A DNA stretch of 64,000 bases, taken from assembly GCA_023229645.1 (NCBI GenBank), contig JALNYU010000005.1, positions 62,001-126,000 of the forward strand. Direction: 5' to 3'. The notes beneath the pieces were generated by a model. It ran no database searches and was not told where the DNA came from. It saw only the letters and a program-made list of their open reading frames with translations. Source of the DNA: Nevskia sp. GTDB taxonomy: Bacteria > Pseudomonadota > Gammaproteobacteria > Nevskiales > Nevskiaceae. The position numbers were made by a program, and so were the translations under genes. Shown here one piece after another: positions 1 to 6,881 of this stretch (its first letter is position 1; every line of letters begins with the position of its first letter).

Positions 1-1
1 C

Positions 2-142
2 ATTGCCTACGATCTTGTATGGCAACAAATGAACGACGGTAAAAGCCGAGTGATTTGTTATCACTCAGAGCAAGGCTTGAGCACCACCGTACAGCTGAAT
101 TTACTTACCGGTCATACGCCGGATGGGTCGAAACCGATGTAA
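2..142 (+). CDS. 3' end of a truncated gene, product unknown
   Basis: One open frame enters from the left edge and closes at a TAA; 46 residues are visible, ending in HTPDGSKPM. The visible part has a fairly hydrophilic composition with no recognisable motif, so no family is assigned. The other forward frames have early stops. A short hairpin follows just after the stop, consistent with a gene end. The real start lies outside the window. Confidence 0.45.
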   Translation: MAYDLVWQQMNDGKSRVICYHSEQGLSTTVQLNLLTGHTPDGSKPM

Positions 143-156
143 TCAGTAACCCAGTA

Positions 157-172
157 ACCGGCTTTTGCCGGT
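157..172 (+). terminator. Hairpin after the truncated gene, possible terminator
   Basis: A perfect 6-bp stem (ACCGGC / GCCGGT) with a TTTT loop lies 15 bases after the stop of the partial gene. There is no T-run after the stem, so it is at best a weak intrinsic terminator; it could also be a random GC-rich hairpin. Confidence 0.3.
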
Positions 173-266
173 ATAGCAGTCTGACTAGCGCGATATCACA
201 TTTATATAGCTGCAATTTGCAACCGTCGTGAATCGCCGGAAAGACTTAATCGCACAAAGGTTGTAT

Positions 267-290
267 CGTCTTTGTAACTTACCAAAGACG
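267..290. promoter_or_regulatory. Inverted repeat upstream of the CGNR regulator, candidate operator
   Basis: CGTCTTTG and CAAAGACG form a perfect 8-bp inverted repeat with an 8-base spacer. It ends 26 bases before the start codon of the CGNR zinc-finger gene, a typical place for an autoregulatory operator. That use is inferred; only the symmetry is seen. Confidence 0.4.
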
Positions 291-316
291 CAATCGATAG
301 TTACCGTGAAAACCTA

Positions 317-964
317 ATGAATATCGAAACTGCAGGCGCGCAAACCATCAACGCCAACCCGACGATGCCGCCGCTCTTTCTGGCGGACCATCAGGCTTTG
401 GATTTCATCAATAGCCTTGTCTCGCCGAAAGAGTACACGCTGGAATTCCTAACCGACGACGCCGCAGTGCTGCGCTGGTTAGAAAAAGCTGGCTTTCCAA
501 CGGAGGGCGGTGCTGCCGCTGTTGCTGAAAATCCGCCCAATGAGTTGGTGACGCAGGCACGTGCGCTACGCGAAGCGTTCCGCATTGCCGTGGCCGCGCG
601 CAAGAAAGGCGATATCGCTGACATCAGCGCCCTGAACACGCTGCTGGCGCGCAGCAATGCCTATTCTGTGTTGTATTGGTCAGACCCAGAGCGGGTGCCG
701 GAACGGGTATCTCGCCGCTATGTAACGGCTCCGGCCGATCTTTTGGTACCGGTTGCCGAAGCGATGGCAAACCTACTGACCACCGAAACCTTCACGCTGA
801 TTCGCAAATGCGAAAACCCAGGCTGCTCGCTGTGGTTCTTCGACCGAACCAAAAGCCATAAGCGGCGCTGGTGCTCGATGGCTCTGTGCGGCAACCGCAT
901 GAAAGTCGCCGCGTTCCGCAGCCGTCAGCAGAAGCAGCTCGAACAAGCTGAAGCAAGCGATTAG
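317..964 (+). CDS. CGNR zinc-finger / ABATE-domain protein, putative transcriptional regulator
   Basis: This 215-residue protein has the two-part layout of the ABATE/CGNR family (formerly DUF1470). The N-terminal region (about 20-60, LADHQALDFINSL) is the ABATE domain, a proposed stress-sensing or ligand-binding module. The C-terminal region (about 160-205) carries the treble-clef zinc finger, with Cys pairs in CENPGC and WCSMALCGNR, which names the family. Members are thought to bind DNA as regulators, but very few have been studied. It is monocistronic by position and a short inverted repeat precedes it, suggesting autoregulation. The ribosome site before the chosen ATG is weak. Family assignment is firm; the regulatory role is inferred from the family. 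Confidence 0.85.
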   Translation: MNIETAGAQTINANPTMPPLFLADHQALDFINSLVSPKEYTLEFLTDDAAVLRWLEKAGFPTEGGAAAVAENPPNELVTQARALREAFRIAVAARKKGDIADISALNTLLARSNAYSVLYWSDPERVPERVSRRYVTAPADLLVPVAEAMANLLTTETFTLIRKCENPGCSLWFFDRTKSHKRRWCSMALCGNRMKVAAFRSRQQKQLEQAEASD

Positions 965-977
965 TGCCTATTTAGAT

Positions 978-1020
978 GCTGGTGCGTGCAAAACCTACGC
1001 AAAGTCGCGCACGCACCAGC
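978..1020. repeat. Perfect 12-bp inverted repeat (hairpin) after the CGNR gene
   Basis: GCTGGTGCGTGC is repeated in perfect inverted form 19 bases later, starting 13 bases after the CGNR stop codon. No T-run follows, so it is not a textbook intrinsic terminator. It overlaps the most upstream possible start of the broken nucleotidyltransferase, so it may be the end of the CGNR transcript or a structure in the next gene's leader. Confidence 0.5.
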
Positions 1021-1594
1021 TGAGGCACCACGCCACGACGAATTGGTGCGCATCCTTCAAGCGTCGTCATGGTTCGGGTCGGCACCGCTTGCGGTCCGGT
1101 CGCTGAACCTAAGGTCGTGGTGTATCGGTGCCGGCGCCATTCGCACCACCGTTTGGGATCATCTCCACGGATACGGCACACCTTCGGCGCTCTCCGATGT
1201 CGACGTTGCGTACTTTGATCCAGAAATTCCTGGTCCGGGGAAGGACGCCGAGATTCAAGAAAAGCTGCGCACCTTGGAACCAAGCATTCCTTAGGAAGTG
1301 ACCAACCAGGCGTTTGTCCACACGTGGTTCGAACGTTACTTCGTTCATCCCGTACCGCCGCTCGGATCCATCGAAGAAGCAGTTGCGTCCTGGCCGGAAT
1401 ACGCGACCTCAGTTGGCGTATTCCTCACGCCGCAGGGACGAATCGTTGTCATCGCGCCGCACGGCCTGGAAGATCTTTTCGCCCTCCAAGTACGGCGGAA
1501 TCCGGTTCGGGTAAGCATCGAAACCTATCGCCAGAGAGTGGCGCAAAAGCAGTACACCAAGCGATGGCCGCGCGTTTCGGTGGTGCCCTGCTGA
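986..1594 (+). pseudogene. Nucleotidyltransferase family protein (PF06042/DUF925 type), interrupted by an in-frame TAG
   Basis: Two consecutive open stretches in the same frame together make one complete protein of about 200 residues of the NTP_transf_6 family. The first half has IGAGAIRTTVWDHLHG and the acidic motif LSDVDVAYFD. The second half has VTNQAFVHTWFER, GLEDLFALQVRRNP and ends KRWPRVSVV. Between them a single TAG (1292-1294) sits where the family has tryptophan in a W-E/D-V-x-N-Q motif; TGG to TAG is one base change. Both halves still look like selected coding sequence, so the break is recent, a sequencing error, or a suppressed codon. The true start is uncertain: the first candidate is a GTG inside a hairpin. 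The function of this family is not known beyond the nucleotidyltransferase fold. Confidence 0.8.
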
Positions 1595-1755
1595 GCGATA
1601 AGCGTAGCCGCGCACTCGCCATTCGATTAGCTCGAACCCTACGGGCACCGCTTTGCCCTGCTAGGGTCGTCGCGCGCAAACCGCTGTCCAACTATCGCAA
1701 TCACACAGCGGCCCGCAAGCCTTAAACTGACCACCCGACAATTACTGGAGGCGCC

Positions 1756-2121
1756 ATGATTTTAGGATTACGAACGGCCATTTATCCGGCGCCCGATCTT
1801 GCCAAAGGCAAGGCATTTTACTCAGCAATACTTGGCGCCGAGCCGTATTTCGATGAACCGTTTTACGTTGGCTACAGCGTTGGCGGTTTTGAACTCGGCC
1901 TGATTCCAGATGGCGCGCCCAACGCGAATGGCGCTGCCGCGTTATGGGGCGTGCCAGACGCTGACGCTGAATACAGCCGCTTGCTCACGCTCGGCGCGCG
2001 GCCTCACGAAGCGGTTAAAGATGTCGGCGGCGGGATCAAAGTGGCTGCGGTGCTTGATCCATTCGGGAATGTCTTCTCGATTATCGAGAACCCGCATTTC
2101 GATACCGCGAACGTCCGTTAA
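1756..2121 (+). CDS. VOC family (glyoxalase/bleomycin-resistance-like) protein
   Basis: A 121-residue single-module vicinal-oxygen-chelate protein. It opens LRTAIYPAPDLAKGKAFYSAILG, the standard first beta-alpha-beta unit, and closes with VLDPFGNVFSIIENPHF, the second metal-side strand in which Glu of IIEN is the usual ligand position. The fold supports metal-dependent dioxygenases, isomerases and drug-binding proteins, and the sequence alone does not choose between them. The start ATG follows a good GGAGG site (CTGGAGGCGCC). It stands alone, convergent with the beta-propeller gene downstream. Confidence 0.8.
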   Translation: MILGLRTAIYPAPDLAKGKAFYSAILGAEPYFDEPFYVGYSVGGFELGLIPDGAPNANGAAALWGVPDADAEYSRLLTLGARPHEAVKDVGGGIKVAAVLDPFGNVFSIIENPHFDTANVR

Positions 2122-2201
2122 CGCCGGCATCGGCAGCGCGGAGCGCCGCAAACCCAGCGCGTCATCGGTGTCCGAATCCGTAAAAACTGCGGATTCGCGA
2201 A

Positions 2202-3149
2202 TCAAAACGGCTGGTGCCAAATGAACATGCCGAAGCCGCGCGGCCCGTCAGCCGTGGCGGCGGTTGCGACGACTTTTAAACTGCGCGTATCGATACGCGA
2301 CACGCTATTGCTTCCCCAGTTGACGACATACACCGCGTGGCGGTCCGGCAGCGCTTCGATCCCTTCTGGATAGTCACCGACCGAAATCGTCGCCAGCGGT
2401 TTGAAATCGGCGGTATCGAACACCGAAACCGTACCGGCGTATTGGTTGGTCACGAATGCTTTACCGTCGATCAGCGCCACGGCGTATGGCCGCTCGCCGA
2501 CTTTGACGCTGGTTTTTAACGTACGCGTTGTGAGGTCAACCACCGAAACATCGTTGCTCATGACGTTCGCGGTGTAGGCGTAGCGGCCATCGGCCGACAA
2601 CGTGACGCCGAACGGTCGGGCGCCGACTTTGATTGTCCCGACCACGGTCAGCGTCTGCGTGTCGATCAACGAAATCTGATCGTCGTCCCGATCCGCGCTG
2701 ATCAACAGCTTGCCGTCAGCGCTAACGGCGAGCCCCGACGGCGAATGCCCAACCGGCACCGCGCCGGTAATTCGGCGCAAAACCGGATCGACGACGTAGA
2801 TCTGGTGCGTGTACCAATCGGCAACATAAACCGGGGCCCCGGACAGCGGCACCGTGATGCCGAGCGGCCCGCCCGCCAGTGCAACGCTGCCGATCACGGT
2901 TTGTGTCGCGGTGTCGATGATCGTGAGCTGCTTACCTTCCGGGCTTGTGACATAAGCCCGTCCTGCTTGTTGTGCAATCGCGACGCCCGCCGGCTTCCCA
3001 CCGACTGACAGCGTCGCGATGCTTTTCATGCGATCGAGATCGAGCACCGAAACGGCGTCTGCCAGCTGCGCTGGCACGTAGGCCAGATTCGCCGCCGAAG
3101 CCGCTGAGATGCCGGCGCACAGCAACCCGACCAGCGCAAATTTACGCAC
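2202..3149 (-). CDS. Secreted YVTN/YncE-type beta-propeller protein
   Basis: This 315-residue protein has a Sec signal peptide (about 1-19, ending SAASA) followed by repeats of roughly 40 residues with the pattern YVA/VVDL..T..V..I.VG..P.G, for example RPFGVTLSADGRYAYTANV. These are the blades of a seven-bladed YVTN/NHL-like propeller. Such proteins are periplasmic, and their ligands are mostly unknown. The start is a GTG 13 bases after the stop of the SRPBCC gene, so the two are probably co-transcribed. No catalytic residues can be pointed to. Confidence 0.8.
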   Translation of the reverse strand: MRKFALVGLLCAGISAASAANLAYVPAQLADAVSVLDLDRMKSIATLSVGGKPAGVAIAQQAGRAYVTSPEGKQLTIIDTATQTVIGSVALAGGPLGITVPLSGAPVYVADWYTHQIYVVDPVLRRITGAVPVGHSPSGLAVSADGKLLISADRDDDQISLIDTQTLTVVGTIKVGARPFGVTLSADGRYAYTANVMSNDVSVVDLTTRTLKTSVKVGERPYAVALIDGKAFVTNQYAGTVSVFDTADFKPLATISVGDYPEGIEALPDRHAVYVVNWGSNSVSRIDTRSLKVVATAATADGPRGFGMFIWHQPF

Positions 3150-3162
3150 GCGGGCGGCTCGC

Positions 3163-3702
3163 TTACTTGCCGCCTTCGACCGCTTTCTTCAGACCGTCCA
3201 AGCCCGTCTTATAAACTGCAGTAACAGCGGCAAACGCCGCTTCGTCGTTCAATTCCGGCGGCGGATCGTTGTTCGGGAAGCCACGGTAGAACGCGCCCCA
3301 CCATTCAACCTTGCTCTTGCCGCCATCTTCCGGCGTTACCGTGATGTGCGAGGAGTAGTTGTTGACCGGCAAAACTTTTACGTCAACTTGGCTGATTTTG
3401 TATGCGTAGGTGAAGCCGGCCGCGTCGTACTTCAGCAGTTCCTCTTCGATCGGGCCTTTTTTGTCGCCTTTCAGCGTTAGGGCGCGCGTGGCGCCGACTT
3501 CATTGCCGCCTTTAGCGTCCGTTTTTGCAACCGCCGGGTGCCAACTCATATCGTTGAAGTTTCCAACGCGGGCCCAGACCTTTTCCGCTGGAGCGTTGAT
3601 CTCAATAGTTTCGATGACTTTTTGCCGGCTTGGACCGTGGGCAAATGCCAGCGCCGGCACGAATGCAAGGGCGGCGACGGCGAGGGGTAAACGCTTAAAC
3701 AA
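3163..3702 (-). CDS. Exported SRPBCC-family (START-like) protein
   Basis: A 179-residue protein with a signal peptide (about 1-21, ending ALAFA) and a single SRPBCC domain: VIETIEINAPAEKVWARVGNF is the standard opening strand-helix, and the long C-terminal helix lies around TAVYKTGLDGLKKAVEG. The fold binds hydrophobic ligands in a deep pocket. An exported version cotranscribed with a secreted beta-propeller suggests a shared periplasmic role, possibly with a redox enzyme encoded elsewhere; that is inference. A GGAGGAG ribosome site sits just upstream of the ATG. Confidence 0.8.
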   Translation of the reverse strand: MFKRLPLAVAALAFVPALAFAHGPSRQKVIETIEINAPAEKVWARVGNFNDMSWHPAVAKTDAKGGNEVGATRALTLKGDKKGPIEEELLKYDAAGFTYAYKISQVDVKVLPVNNYSSHITVTPEDGGKSKVEWWGAFYRGFPNNDPPPELNDEAAFAAVTAVYKTGLDGLKKAVEGGK

Positions 3703-3735
3703 GACAATCTCCTCCAGAATAATTAGACGGGAAAC

Positions 3736-3751
3736 CGGCTATTTTTAGCCG
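3736..3751. promoter_or_regulatory. Hairpin in the leader of the SRPBCC-propeller pair
   Basis: CGGCTA and TAGCCG make a perfect 6-bp stem around a TTTT loop, 34 bases upstream of the SRPBCC start. It may be an operator, a leader hairpin or the end of upstream transcription from the amidase gene. No T-run follows on the coding strand. Confidence 0.3.
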
Positions 3752-3958
3752 ATAACGTATTGCTGGAACACGGCTTTTTATACCGCATCCGTGCGTGATA
3801 TGGCAGCAAAGCCTTTGCCAATTTCGTCCCAATATCGCAACCGATCCAGTTCCCGTCAGACCGCCACGTCCGTGCTCAGTTCGCTCGTGGGGTTCGGTTG
3901 TTTTTACCCAGGCGGCAGCAGACGCGCGCCATCCGATTTTGGCCGCGCGCAGTGTGAA

Positions 3959-5605
3959 TTACGGAATACTGGGCCGAAACTCGGGCGGACGCCGTACTTT
4001 CGAGGCTTGCTCGTAAGCGTAGGCGTAGGCGATTAACCGGCGCTCGCTCCACGCCGGGCCGACAAACGATAAGCCGACCGGCAAACCACGGACATATCCC
4101 ATCGGCACCGTGATGTGCGGATACCCGGCGACGGCCGGCGCGGTGGAGATCGAGCCACCGAGCACGTGATCACCATTGACGTGATCCGTCGGCCAACTCG
4201 GGCCCAGCGTCGGCGCGATCAGCACGTCTAACTTCTCAGCGCGCAGCAGCGCATCAATTCCGGCGCGCCCGGCAAGCCGGCGGCTGCGCGCCCGCGCTTT
4301 GCGGTACGCCGGGGTCGTCAATGGCCCGCTGGCTTGGGATTGCTCGAATAGCTCCTGGCCGAAATAGGGCAATTCCAATCCGGCTTCGCGCAGATTGAAT
4401 TCGATTAAGTCCGCCAAGGTTTTCGGTGCGTCTTCGCCAAGCGTCGCGAGATAGCGATTAATGCCGTCTTTGAACTCGTACTTCAGCACGGTGGTTTCAT
4501 CGTCGCCATATTTACCGTCGTTCGGCAGCGCCAGCTTGTCGATGATGACCGCGCCACTGGCTTTTAGCGTCGCTAGCGCCTGCTCAAACGCAGCATCGAC
4601 TTCCGGATGGAAGCCGGCGGATGCACGCAACACACCGATCCGCACGCCGCGCACGCTGGCATCGTCCAACGCGCAGTGGAAGCATGCGTCGGCGTGCTTG
4701 CGGCTCGCAGCAGTCGCGGCATCGTTTTGATCTGGCGCGGCCAGTGCTTCAAGCAAAATCACCGCATCGGCAACGGTACGCGCCATCGGCCCGGCGGTGT
4801 CTTGGCTGGCGGAAATCGGAATGATGCCGCTGCGCGAAACGCGGCCGACCGTCGGCTTGATGCCGACCAGCCCGCTGACGCTGCTCGGGCAGACGATCGA
4901 GCCGTCGGTTTCGGTGCCAACGGCAATCGCGGCGAGATTGGCGGCGATCGCGGCACCGGAACCAGCGCTGGAACCGCAGGGATTACGGTCTAGCACATAG
5001 GGATTTTTGGTCTGGCCACCGCGCCCGCTCCAACCGCTGCTGGAATGCGTGGAGCGCCAGTTCGCCCATTCGCTGAGATTAGTCTTGCCGAGAATGACCG
5101 CGCCAGCGGCGCGCAGGCGCTCAACGATAAAGGCATCGCGCGGCGGCTTATGTCCGACCAGCGCCAACGAGCCAGCCGTGGTCTGCATCGCGTCAGCAGT
5201 CGCGATATTGTCTTTTAACAGCACCGGAATGCCGTGCAGCGGGCCGCGCACGGTGCCGGCTTTGCGTTCGGCGTCGAGGCTGTTGGCGATGCTCAACGCA
5301 TCAGGGTTCAACTCAATGACCGAATTGAGTTTCGGGCCGTTGCGATCCAGCGCTTCGATCCGCGCCAGATAATGCTGCGTTAGCGCGTGGGCGCTGAGCT
5401 GGCCGTCCGCCATCCAAGCTTGCAGCTGGGCAACCGTGGCCTCGTCGATCGGCAACGCCAGCACCTGCGGCGCAGACGCGGGCGTATCGGCGGGCACTGG
5501 CGCAGTCACCGGTCTGGCGCCGTGAAAATAACTGCACGCACTAAGCGTGCACGCGGACAAGAGCAATAACAGCAGCTTGCTGGCGGAATACGTTTCACGG
5601 GTCAT
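3959..5605 (-). CDS. Amidase-signature family lipoprotein
   Basis: This 548-residue enzyme belongs to the amidase-signature family, which hydrolyses amide bonds with a Ser-cisSer-Lys triad. The Lys is in VLLKDNIATAD, the cis-Ser in NPCGSSAGSGAA and the nucleophile Ser in TETDGSIVCPSS. The start was moved inward to the ATG giving MTRETYSASKLLLLLL, because this yields a lipoprotein signal ending in LSAC; the longer frame has 57 implausible residues in front. It should be a periplasmic, membrane-anchored amidase. The substrate is unknown; related exported enzymes act on small amides or peptides. It lies 133 bases downstream of argO on the same strand, probably with its own promoter. Confidence 0.88.
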   Translation of the reverse strand: MTRETYSASKLLLLLLSACTLSACSYFHGARPVTAPVPADTPASAPQVLALPIDEATVAQLQAWMADGQLSAHALTQHYLARIEALDRNGPKLNSVIELNPDALSIANSLDAERKAGTVRGPLHGIPVLLKDNIATADAMQTTAGSLALVGHKPPRDAFIVERLRAAGAVILGKTNLSEWANWRSTHSSSGWSGRGGQTKNPYVLDRNPCGSSAGSGAAIAANLAAIAVGTETDGSIVCPSSVSGLVGIKPTVGRVSRSGIIPISASQDTAGPMARTVADAVILLEALAAPDQNDAATAASRKHADACFHCALDDASVRGVRIGVLRASAGFHPEVDAAFEQALATLKASGAVIIDKLALPNDGKYGDDETTVLKYEFKDGINRYLATLGEDAPKTLADLIEFNLREAGLELPYFGQELFEQSQASGPLTTPAYRKARARSRRLAGRAGIDALLRAEKLDVLIAPTLGPSWPTDHVNGDHVLGGSISTAPAVAGYPHITVPMGYVRGLPVGLSFVGPAWSERRLIAYAYAYEQASKVRRPPEFRPSIP

Positions 5606-5738
5606 GGCAGTTCGAAAGTGGCGTCCATCGCACCGGCGAGCACTACGCTCGTCGCCTGTCGCGCATCCCTGCACGGCGTGATGTTTTATGCCGGATGTCA
5701 GGCGATTCAGCAAGCGCGCCGATGAATCGGGCTTTTTC

Positions 5739-6368
5739 TTACACGCCCGGTGCGCTGCGCAATAGCGATGCAGCAATAGCCCACATGATGATGGCGATCA
5801 CAGCGTCCAACACCCGCCAGGTCATCGGCTTGCGAAATAACGGCGCGAGCTTGGCCGCGCCATAACCGAGACTGTAAAACCAGCAACACGACGCGAGCAT
5901 CGCGCCGACGGCAAAACTCGCCCGCTCCGGCAGCGCGTACTTGCCGGCTATGCCGCCGAGCAGCAGCACGGTATCGAGATAAACGTGAGGGTTCAGCCAA
6001 GTAACCGCGAGGCAGGTCAGCATCGCCTGCGTACGGGTTGGCGGGGTTGCCGGGGCCGCGTCGACATCCAGCGTGCCGGGCTTCAGCGCCGCGTAAGCGC
6101 TTTTGCCGCCGTAGACGAGCAGAAATAGCGCGCCGATCCAGGTCGCCGCGGTGACAAAGCCGGGATTGCTCTGCACCAACGTGCCGAAGCCGCCAGCGCC
6201 AAGCGCGATCAGCAGGGCATCCGATAAAAAGCAGATCGTCGCCAACGGCAGTACGTACTGCCGCTTCAAACCTTGGCGCAGGAGATAAGCGTTCTGCGCG
6301 CCAATCGCGACGATTAGCGAACCGCCGAGACCAAAACCCTGACCGAGTGCGGAAAGCGGCAGCGCCAC
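5739..6368 (-). CDS. argO: LysE/ArgO-family amino acid exporter
   Basis: A 209-residue, six-helix inner-membrane exporter. The sequence matches ArgO closely: IVAIGAQNAYLLRQGLKRQY near the N terminus and the signature TWLNPHVYLDTVLLLGG in the middle. ArgO exports arginine (and toxic analogues such as canavanine); LysE relatives export lysine. The length equals that of E. coli ArgO. The start is GTG, 7 bases after the deaminase stop, so the two genes are probably in one transcript with typA upstream. No ArgP (LysR) gene is adjacent, unlike the situation in some genomes. Confidence 0.85.
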   Translation of the reverse strand: MALPLSALGQGFGLGGSLIVAIGAQNAYLLRQGLKRQYVLPLATICFLSDALLIALGAGGFGTLVQSNPGFVTAATWIGALFLLVYGGKSAYAALKPGTLDVDAAPATPPTRTQAMLTCLAVTWLNPHVYLDTVLLLGGIAGKYALPERASFAVGAMLASCCWFYSLGYGAAKLAPLFRKPMTWRVLDAVIAIIMWAIAASLLRSAPGV

Positions 6369-6375
6369 TGCCGGC

Positions 6376-6861
6376 TCAGTACGTACCGGCTTTCGCCAGC
6401 GTCTTCCATTCAGTAAACAATGCGCGACAATCGTCTTCGCAGACGCCCGATACCAGCTTTACCGCGCTGCCGCCGATTTTCAGCAAATCCGCCGCCGACA
6501 ACGTCAGCTCGTTGAAACCGGCGGTTTCGGCATCGGCGATCGTCGCGCCGTAGTAAACGGTATCGACCCGCGCCCAATGCAATGCCGCCATACACATCGG
6601 GCACGGCTCGCAGGTGGTCGCGACGATGGCGCCATCGAGCAGAATTTCACCGCTCGCCGTGCAGGCATCGCGCAGCGCCGAAATCTCGGCGTGCGCGGTG
6701 ATATCCGTGTGCAGCCGGACCCGGTTGTGGGCCACGGCGATCACGCGATCGCCTAGCTTGATCGCACATCCGAACGGACTTTGGCCATTGGCAATGCCTT
6801 CACGGCATTTCGCAATCGCCAACTGCATCAGACTTTCTGCTTCAGACATCTCAGTCGCCAT
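6376..6861 (-). CDS. Nucleoside/nucleobase deaminase (CMP/dCMP deaminase fold)
   Basis: A 161-residue zinc deaminase. The zinc site and proton-shuttle glutamate are in HAEIS, and the remaining zinc cysteines are in PCPMC. The spacing and the segment TTCEPCPMCMAALHWARVDTVYYGAT match guanine-deaminase-like and tRNA-adenosine-deaminase-like proteins. The C-terminal part, with VCEDDCRALFTEW, resembles guanine deaminase (GuaD) more than TadA. It would convert guanine to xanthine or act on a related base. It lies 20 bases downstream of typA and 7 upstream of argO. Substrate assignment is tentative. Confidence 0.8.
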   Translation of the reverse strand: MATEMSEAESLMQLAIAKCREGIANGQSPFGCAIKLGDRVIAVAHNRVRLHTDITAHAEISALRDACTASGEILLDGAIVATTCEPCPMCMAALHWARVDTVYYGATIADAETAGFNELTLSAADLLKIGGSAVKLVSGVCEDDCRALFTEWKTLAKAGTY

Positions 6862-6881
6862 TTGCCGTGTTCCTAAGCGGA

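Noticed and set aside
5719..5738. CCGAT/ATCGG hairpin and T-run after argO
   Set aside because: The T-run is on the strand opposite to argO transcription, so it does not work as its terminator; no forward gene ends here.
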